Shown one piece after another: positions 62,631 to 64,000 of a stretch of 64,000 nucleotides of DNA. Each line of letters begins with the position of its first letter. Within the stretch, counting starts at the first letter, position 1. The position numbers and the translations under genes are program-made. The DNA is from Chromobacterium vaccinii. Its GTDB lineage: Bacteria > Pseudomonadota > Gammaproteobacteria > Burkholderiales > Chromobacteriaceae. Location of the stretch: assembly GCF_000971335.1 (NCBI RefSeq), contig NZ_JZJL01000002.1:62001-126000 (forward strand), in the 5' to 3' direction. The notes beneath the pieces were generated by a model that saw only the letters and a list, made by a program, of their open reading frames with translations, ran no database searches and was not told the origin of the DNA.

Positions 62631-64000
62631 CTACCAAAGCATCTTCGCCAGCAGTCCTGCCAACAGGATGGCGATCAGCATCAGCAGGAAATTCTGCCGC
62701 TTCTGCTCGCGCATCAGGTGCATATAGCCTTCCACCAAGAGATCAGTCTTGGCCGAGCCCAGGGCCTCGTTCAATTTGCGCGGCAGGGTCGGCAGCGTGG
62801 TCGCCCACTGCGGCGCCTCGTTCTTCAGCGTCCGCAGCAGGCCGCGCCAGCCGATCTGCTCGTTCATCCACTTGGTCAGGAACGGCTTGGCGGTGTCCCA
62901 CAGGTCCAGCTCCGGATCCAGTTGCCGGCCCAGGCCCTCGATATTGAGCAGGGTCTTCTGCAGCAACACCAGCTGCGGCTGGATCTCGACGTTGAAGCGG
63001 CGGCTGGTCTCGAACAGGCGCAACAGCACCATGCCGAACGAGATCTGGCTCAACGGCTTCTCGAAGATCGGCTCGCACACGGTGCGCACCGCGGCCTCCA
63101 GCTCTTCGGCGCGGGTATCCTTGGGCACCCAGCCGGATTCGATGTGGGCGGTGGCCACGCGGTGGTAGTCGCGGTTGAAGAAGGCCAGGAAGTTGACCGC
63201 CAGGTAATGCTTGTCGGAATCGGTCAGGCTGCCGACGATGCCGAAATCCAGCGCGATGTAGCGGCCGTCCGGCGCGACGAAGATATTGCCCGGGTGCATG
63301 TCGGCGTGGAAGAAACCGTGGCGGAACACCTGGGTGAAGAAGATCTCCACGCCGAAACGGCTGAGCTTCTTCAGGTCGACCCCGGCCTCGCGCAGCCTGT
63401 CGATCTGCCCCACCGGGATGCCGTGCATCCACTCCAGCGTCAGCACCTCGCGGCTAGAGTAGTCGTAGAACACCTCGGGCACGATCAGCATGTCCGAACC
63501 CTTGAAGTTGCGCCGCAGCTGCGAGGCGTTGGCCGCCTCGTGCATCATGTCCAGCTCGTCGTGCAGGTATTTGTCGAACTCGGCCACTACCTCGCGCGGC
63601 TTCAGCCGCTTGCCGTCGGAGAACAGCCGCTCCACCCAGCCGGCCAGCGTCCGCATCAGGGACAGATCCTGCTCGATCACCGGCAGGATGCCGGGCCGCA
63701 GCACCTTGACCGCCACCTCGCGGCCGCGGCGGCCGTCCGGCTGGCGCAGCCAGGCCTTGTGCACCTGGGCGACCGAGGCGCTGGCCACCGGCTTCAGGTC
63801 GAAATCGACAAACAGCTCCTCCACCTTGCGGCCCAGGCTGCGCTCCACCACCTGGCGGGCAATTTCGCCGTCGAACGGCGACACCCGGTCCTGCAGCCGC
63901 GCCAGCTCGTCGGCGTACTCCGGCGGCAGCAGGTCGCGGCGGGTGGACAGCACCTGGCCGAACTTGACGAAGATCGGCCCCAGGCCTTCCAGCGCCAGCC
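62631..64000 (-). CDS. ubiB: Ubiquinone biosynthesis kinase-like protein UbiB, 5' truncated by the window edge
   Basis: At least 456 codons visible; the N-terminus lies beyond base 64000. Reads in from the edge as [39 protein letters not shown], the KxGQ motif of UbiB/ABC1/COQ8 atypical kinases. [10 protein letters not shown] (ATP-binding Lys), [13 protein letters not shown] (catalytic loop) and [12 protein letters not shown] (metal-binding DFG) follow. C-terminal hydrophobic helix ([19 protein letters not shown]) is the membrane anchor. It supports the ubiquinone synthesis complex. Confidence 0.95.
   Translation of the reverse strand, partial: LALEGLGPIFVKFGQVLSTRRDLLPPEYADELARLQDRVSPFDGEIARQVVERSLGRKVEELFVDFDLKPVASASVAQVHKAWLRQPDGRRGREVAVKVLRPGILPVIEQDLSLMRTLAGWVERLFSDGKRLKPREVVAEFDKYLHDELDMMHEAANASQLRRNFKGSDMLIVPEVFYDYSSREVLTLEWMHGIPVGQIDRLREAGVDLKKLSRFGVEIFFTQVFRHGFFHADMHPGNIFVAPDGRYIALDFGIVGSLTDSDKHYLAVNFLAFFNRDYHRVATAHIESGWVPKDTRAEELEAAVRTVCEPIFEKPLSQISFGMVLLRLFETSRRFNVEIQPQLVLLQKTLLNIEGLGRQLDPELDLWDTAKPFLTKWMNEQIGWRGLLRTLKNEAPQWATTLPTLPRKLNEALGSAKTDLLVEGYMHLMREQKRQNFLLMLIAILLAGLLAKMLW

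Overview
The window is high-GC, densely packed, single-chromosome type DNA from a betaproteobacterium. The gene content and order suggest Chromobacterium or a close relative (Neisseriales): flhB-flhA-flhF-flhG-fliA-motA, a cheY/STAS/cheA/mcp/cheW/mcp/cheD/cheB island, a GH18 chitinase, UbiG/UbiB quinone biosynthesis, alaA and the hom-thrC pair. This assignment rests on protein resemblance only. I see no phage, insertion sequence, CRISPR array or rRNA.

Layout. 1-7.9 kb: the 3' end of a large secreted protein, a DUF2076 protein, a reverse-strand chitinase, and a translationally coupled three-gene operon (cytochrome c5-like lipoprotein, aldonolactone oxidase, threonine-aldolase/racemase-fold protein) whose products all look exported. 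7.9-14.8 kb: two large multi-domain GGDEF/EAL proteins. 14.8-19.5 kb: MTA/SAH deaminase-ubiG, a GntR/FCD regulator and the thyA-folA operon. 19.5-27.2 kb: flagellar export and regulation genes ending in a motA without motB, then a lipoprotein. 27.3-32.5 kb: an exonuclease/GIY-YIG fusion and an unusual tRNA locus. There, two tandem Arg-Glu tRNA pairs face an inverted Glu-Arg-Ser array, and a TonB-dependent receptor lies between the nearly identical 202-bp inverted arms. 32.5-44.5 kb: lysC, then the complete chemotaxis cluster, starting with a membrane-anchored CheZ-like protein and ending with a response-regulator/EAL phosphodiesterase. 44.5-50.3 kb: srkA, a small membrane protein, a CDF metal exporter behind a Fur-box-like sequence, small exported proteins, rhlE and a CobD/CbiB-like protein. 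50.4-52 kb: flgA, flgM and flgN with a sigma-28-like promoter. 52-64 kb: a GDSL autotransporter with a sharp composition break, alaA-hom-(small exported protein)-thrC, a Mth938-like protein, an AAHS-type MFS transporter, type II NADH dehydrogenase, and ubiB cut by the right edge.

How the genes work together. FliA (25.2 kb) and its antagonist FlgM (51 kb) are both here, and a FliA-type promoter precedes flgM. The chemotaxis island links methyl-accepting receptors to CheA/CheY and ends in a c-di-GMP phosphodiesterase; with the two GGDEF/EAL proteins at 8-15 kb this makes the window rich in motility/biofilm control. LysC, Hom and ThrC are the aspartate-family pathway. UbiG, UbiB, NDH-2 and the cytochrome c5-like protein belong to respiration. 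The most unusual items are the tRNA inverted repeat around the TonB receptor, the mosaic autotransporter, the exported cytochrome/oxidase/PLP-fold operon, FlhG with a destroyed P-loop, and the membrane-anchored CheZ-like protein.
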